Shown: piece by piece, positions 60,940 through 64,000 of the stretch
Numbering within the stretch: position 1 is the stretch's first letter
Layout: each line of letters opens with the position of its first letter
Source of the DNA: Listeria aquatica FSL S10-1188
GTDB lineage: Bacteria; Bacillota; Bacilli; Lactobacillales; Listeriaceae
Assembly: GCF_000525795.1 (NCBI RefSeq)
Contig: NZ_AOCG01000012.1
Coordinates: forward strand, 62,001-126,000
Direction of reading: 5' to 3'
Length of the DNA stretch: 64,000 nucleotides
Translations under genes and position numbers: made by a program
The notes under the pieces: model-generated
What the model saw: the letters and a program-made list of their open reading frames with translations, nothing else
What the model was told of the DNA's origin: nothing
The model's database searches: none

Positions 60940-63192
60940 TTGAACACTTTGCCATTTCTAGCGTTGTTGCCGTCATCTTTGGTGTTCTAGGCTTTTACTG
61001 GACTCCTCTTTTTCTTATTGCAGGTTTGCTATTTAGCGGTTATCTACTTAGTTGTAAGCAAAGAAAACAAGCGCTTGTTTTCTTTTGTGTTTTAATATTT
61101 GCATCGGGTTATTATTTTTTGATAGATACATTTAACTTCTCAAAACATGAACTGACAACGAAATCAGCGACTGTTCGTGTTATTCAGTCTCTGCAAATTG
61201 ATGGAGATCTTTTTTCAGCTATCGTGGATGTAAATCAAGAGAAAAGTGTATTACGTTACCGAATAAAAAGTGAAAAAGAAAAAGAACAGCTTAAGAAAGT
61301 TCGTTACGGTTCACTTATTCAGGCTACAGGACAATTAGAAAAACCGGGAGAGGCACGGAACTTCGATCAATTTGATTATGCTAACTACCTTAAGCGCCAA
61401 AAAATCCATACTGTTTTTCAAGCTGATCGGTTAGTACTTGTCGGAGCTAAGCAATCCTTCTCTTCGAAACTAGAAAACTTCCGCTTAGATTTACTAGAAT
61501 ACACGCAGAAACATTTCAGTAAACAAGCGGCACCATATGTAGCAGCTTTGATCATTGGAGATAAGTCAAGTTTTGATCAGGAACTTTATGGAGAGTATCA
61601 GAAACTCGGTGTCGTTCATCTTTTAGCGATTTCTGGACTTCATGTCAATTTGTTTATTGGATTTTGTTATTTTTTAACTTATTCGGTTTGGCGTTACAAA
61701 AGAAACCAGTCAAACGATTTTATTTTTTATTTTACCTTGTTATGCTATGATTGCCGGTTTAGGAGCTCCAGTCATTCGAGCATGCGGAATGACTTTGCTT
61801 GTCTTACTTGGAAAAAAACTAAAACATCCAATTTCTCCTATCTGTGCAATTTCACTTGTCTTTGTTGCAAGCTTTGTTATCAATCCTTATGTTTTATTTA
61901 ATGCAGGTTTTCAATTGTCATATGCAGTGTCTTTTGCCATTTTGTTAGGCTCACCACTTATTAGTAGAGCACGTAGTCATTTTGGAAAAGGACTTATTAT
62001 TTCTGTTATTTCTACACTTGCCTCTGCACTTATCTTGTTATTTCATTTTTTTTGAATTCTCTTTGATCGGCATTTTCCTCAACATCCTCTATGTTCCATT
62101 TTTTTCTAGTTTTCTGGTTCCATTTATTTTTGTTTGTTTTCTCTTCTCAAAAGTTCCTATCTTAGCTACTTTTTTAAATGGTTTGCTTGATTTTTCGGTA
62201 GCTGTAATGGAACAAACTACTAAAGTCTTTCAAATTTTTGATGGAACTATGTTTACAGCAGGGAAACCAAGTGAGGTATTCACTTTACTTCTTGTTTTAG
62301 TTACATTACTTATTTTTCTATATTGGGAAAAACGATATTTTAAACGGACTTTTTGCCTTACCATATTATTTTTTTCTGTGTGCCAAACTCAGTAATTTTC
62401 CATTTTCTGGCGAAGTGCGCCTCATAGATGTTGGTCAAGGAGACAGTATTTTAATCCAACTTCCTCAAAATCAAGGCACATATTTAATTGATACAGGAGG
62501 ACAAATAGATTTTCCAAAAGAAAAATGGCAAAGGCGAAAGCATTCATTTTCAATTGGAAAAGATCTCTTGTCCCCAGTTCTTAAGTCAAGAGGAATCAAA
62601 AAGTTAGATAAAGTTTTTATAACACATGCTCATGCCGATCACATGGGGGCGCTAAAAGATCTTGCGACTGAAATTAAGATAAAAAGAATCTATATCGCAA
62701 AAAATGCGGCAAAGAAAAAAAATTCTTAAGGAAGCGCTCCAAGAGTTAAAAGGTATTCCTATAACAGAACTAAAAAAAGGAGATCAAATAGGGAAAGAAT
62801 ATCTTTTCCAAGTTTTGTCACCATATAGAGAAGTGGCAAATACAAATAATAATTCACTTGTGTTAAAAGCTAAATTAGGCGGATTAGTCTGGCTTTTCAC
62901 AGGAGATGCTGAAAAAGAAATTGAGCAAGAACTGCTAAAGACAGAAGAAATAAAAGCAGACATTCTTAAAGTAGGGCATCACGGGAGCAAAACCTCCTCG
63001 ACACCAATGTTTATTGAAAAAGTAAAGCCACAATTTGCTCTCATTTCTTGTGGCGTGAAAAATCGATTTGGTCATCCAAATGAAGAAACTCTAGAAACCT
63101 TACAAAAAAATAACATCCAGATTTTGAGAACAGATCAAAATGGGATGATTGTTTATCGCTTTTTTAAAGGATTTAAAACGAAGTTGCAATAA
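60940..63192 (+). CDS. comEC: DNA-uptake channel ComEC/Rec2, five frame breaks
   Basis: Membrane channel that imports single-stranded DNA. About 750 residues in three parts: an outside OB-like domain (61150-61450), the Competence helices (VVHLLAISGLHVNLFIGFCYF and IAGLGAPVIRACGM), and a C-terminal metallo-beta-lactamase-like domain (DVGQGDSILIQL, THAHADHMG, KVGHHGSKTSS). Five breaks: missing T at 60948-60950 and at 61730-61733; extra base in the T runs 62046-62053 and 62369-62375 and in the A run 62715-62722. With the first fixed, TTG 60940 reads MNTFAISSVV behind GGGGAGGA. The parts are otherwise complete, so the gene is probably intact. Confidence 0.9.
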
Positions 63193-63246
63193 ATGCTTGA
63201 AAACGAAGATTAGTTCGATTACGATTAGTGAAAGAGGTGGATAAAA

Positions 63247-64000
63247 TTGATAAAAGAGTGGAAAGCCATTGAACAAAAGAAATTAGCGCAAGTCTATCTC
63301 ATTATTGGTGTTGAGGATTATGTTATTAACCAAACAAAAGAAAGACTAGTAAATGCCGTTTTAAAAGAGGATGAACAAGAATTTAATTATGCTAATTTTG
63401 ACTTGGAAGAAACCCCCATTGAAACGGTGATGGAAGAAGCAGAAACCCTTCCTTTTTTTGGCGATAAAAGACTTGTAATCGCAAGCAACCCTACTTTTTT
63501 AACAAGTGAAAAAACCAAAAATAAAATCGAACATCAAACATCAAGACTTGAACAGTATTTGGCACAGCCTGCAGATTACTCGATTCTTTGCTTTGTTGCG
63601 CATGTTGAAAAGTTAGATGAGAGAAAGAAGTTAACCAAGTTACTAAAAAAAACAAGCTGTTGTGATCGAAGCTAAACGACCAAGTGAAGCTGAATTTTTA
63701 AAATGGATTGAAACAAAAGCGAAGGAAAATGGCTTCACTCTTGAACAAGCAGCTGATAAACGATTGATGGAGCTAACGAGTGGAAATCTCACTACCGCGA
63801 TGAATGAACTCGATAAATTAATGCTTTATGAGTTTGAGTCAAAAAAAAATTACGCTTCTTGATGTAGAAAAGCTTGTCGTTCGTTCGCTTGAACAAAATA
63901 TATTTTTATTGCTGGATAAACTTATCGCACGGGATACGGCTGGAGCGCTTCGAATCTATTATGATCTGCTCAAACAAAAAGAAGAGCCTATTAAAATTGT
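63247..64000 (+). CDS. holA: DNA polymerase III delta subunit, runs past window end, two frame breaks
   Basis: Clamp-loader wrench subunit that opens the beta clamp. About 250 residues are visible. The N-terminal domain shows VYLIIGVEDYVINQTKERLV, with AETLPFFGDKRLVIA and the partner helices; the ATPase-like fold lacks a P-loop, as usual. Eight A at 63645-63652 (seven restore LLKKQAVVIEAKRP) and nine A at 63841-63849 (eight restore SKKITLLDVEKL) break the frame. TTG start at 63247 behind AAAGAGGTGG. It follows comEC, as in Bacillus. Confidence 0.92.

Noticed and set aside
60936-60945. ATT as the start codon of comEC
   Set aside because: The visible frame opens at ATT ATT GAA. A missing T at 60948-60950 would instead give a normal TTG start (MNTFAISS) at good distance from GGGGAGGA, in line with the other indels.

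Overview
The window is a low-GC Gram-positive chromosome segment from the Listeriaceae, most likely a Listeria species other than L. monocytogenes. The protein sequences and gene order (yebC, ruvAB-queA-tgt-yajC, comN, secDF, recJ, apt, relA, dtd, hisS-aspS, cymR, rarA, 6S RNA, iscS-mnmA, recD2, alaS, reoM-ruvX, mltG-trmR-udk-greA, yqeH-aroE-yhbY-nadD-yqeK-rsfS-yqeM, comEA-EB-EC, holA) follow the Listeria/Bacillus backbone. TTG and GTG starts, strong AGGAGG ribosome binding sites and T-box leaders also fit. No tRNA, rRNA, prophage, insertion sequence or CRISPR array was seen.

Layout. 1-4144: competence and recombination block (cinA 3' part, LexA-type recA promoter, recA, rny). 4260-10819: yebC, an aldehyde dehydrogenase, ruvAB, queA-tgt, yajC. 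10967-19901: comN, secDF, a LapA-like membrane protein, recJ, apt, relA, dtd. 19956-24733: a secreted SH3-domain amidase on the minus strand, then T-box-controlled hisS-aspS. 24809-30075: the most variable part, with a small anchored protein, amt under two perfect GlnR-type boxes, a very AT-rich TetR gene with a 26-bp palindrome and an MMPL exporter, then cymR. 30220-38076: rarA, 6S RNA, iscS-mnmA, an anchored alpha/beta hydrolase, a TPR protein, recD2. 38191-42744: a two-component system divergent from an ABC transporter, with direct repeats between them. 42741-56134: T-box alaS, reoM-ruvX-DUF1292, a DedA protein, mltG-trmR-udk-greA, yrrS, mtnN, pepF, yqeG, yqeH. 56145-64000: aroE to yqeM, comEA-EB-EC, and holA, which runs off the end.

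The dominant oddity is technical. Thirty-two single-base frame breaks affect 21 otherwise intact, mostly essential genes. All but one sit in short A or T homopolymers, and 28 of the 32 are one base too many. I read them as sequencing or assembly errors and report each gene as one coding region, naming the break.

The genes are mainly information-processing and cell-envelope housekeeping. Visible regulation includes LexA (recA), T-boxes (hisS, alaS), GlnR (amt), a TetR operator (MMPL exporter) and a probable OmpR-type regulator repeat array (two-component/ABC locus). I found no convincing new multi-gene system. The best candidates for something undescribed are the TetR-palindrome-MMPL insertion next to amt and the two-component/ABC locus.
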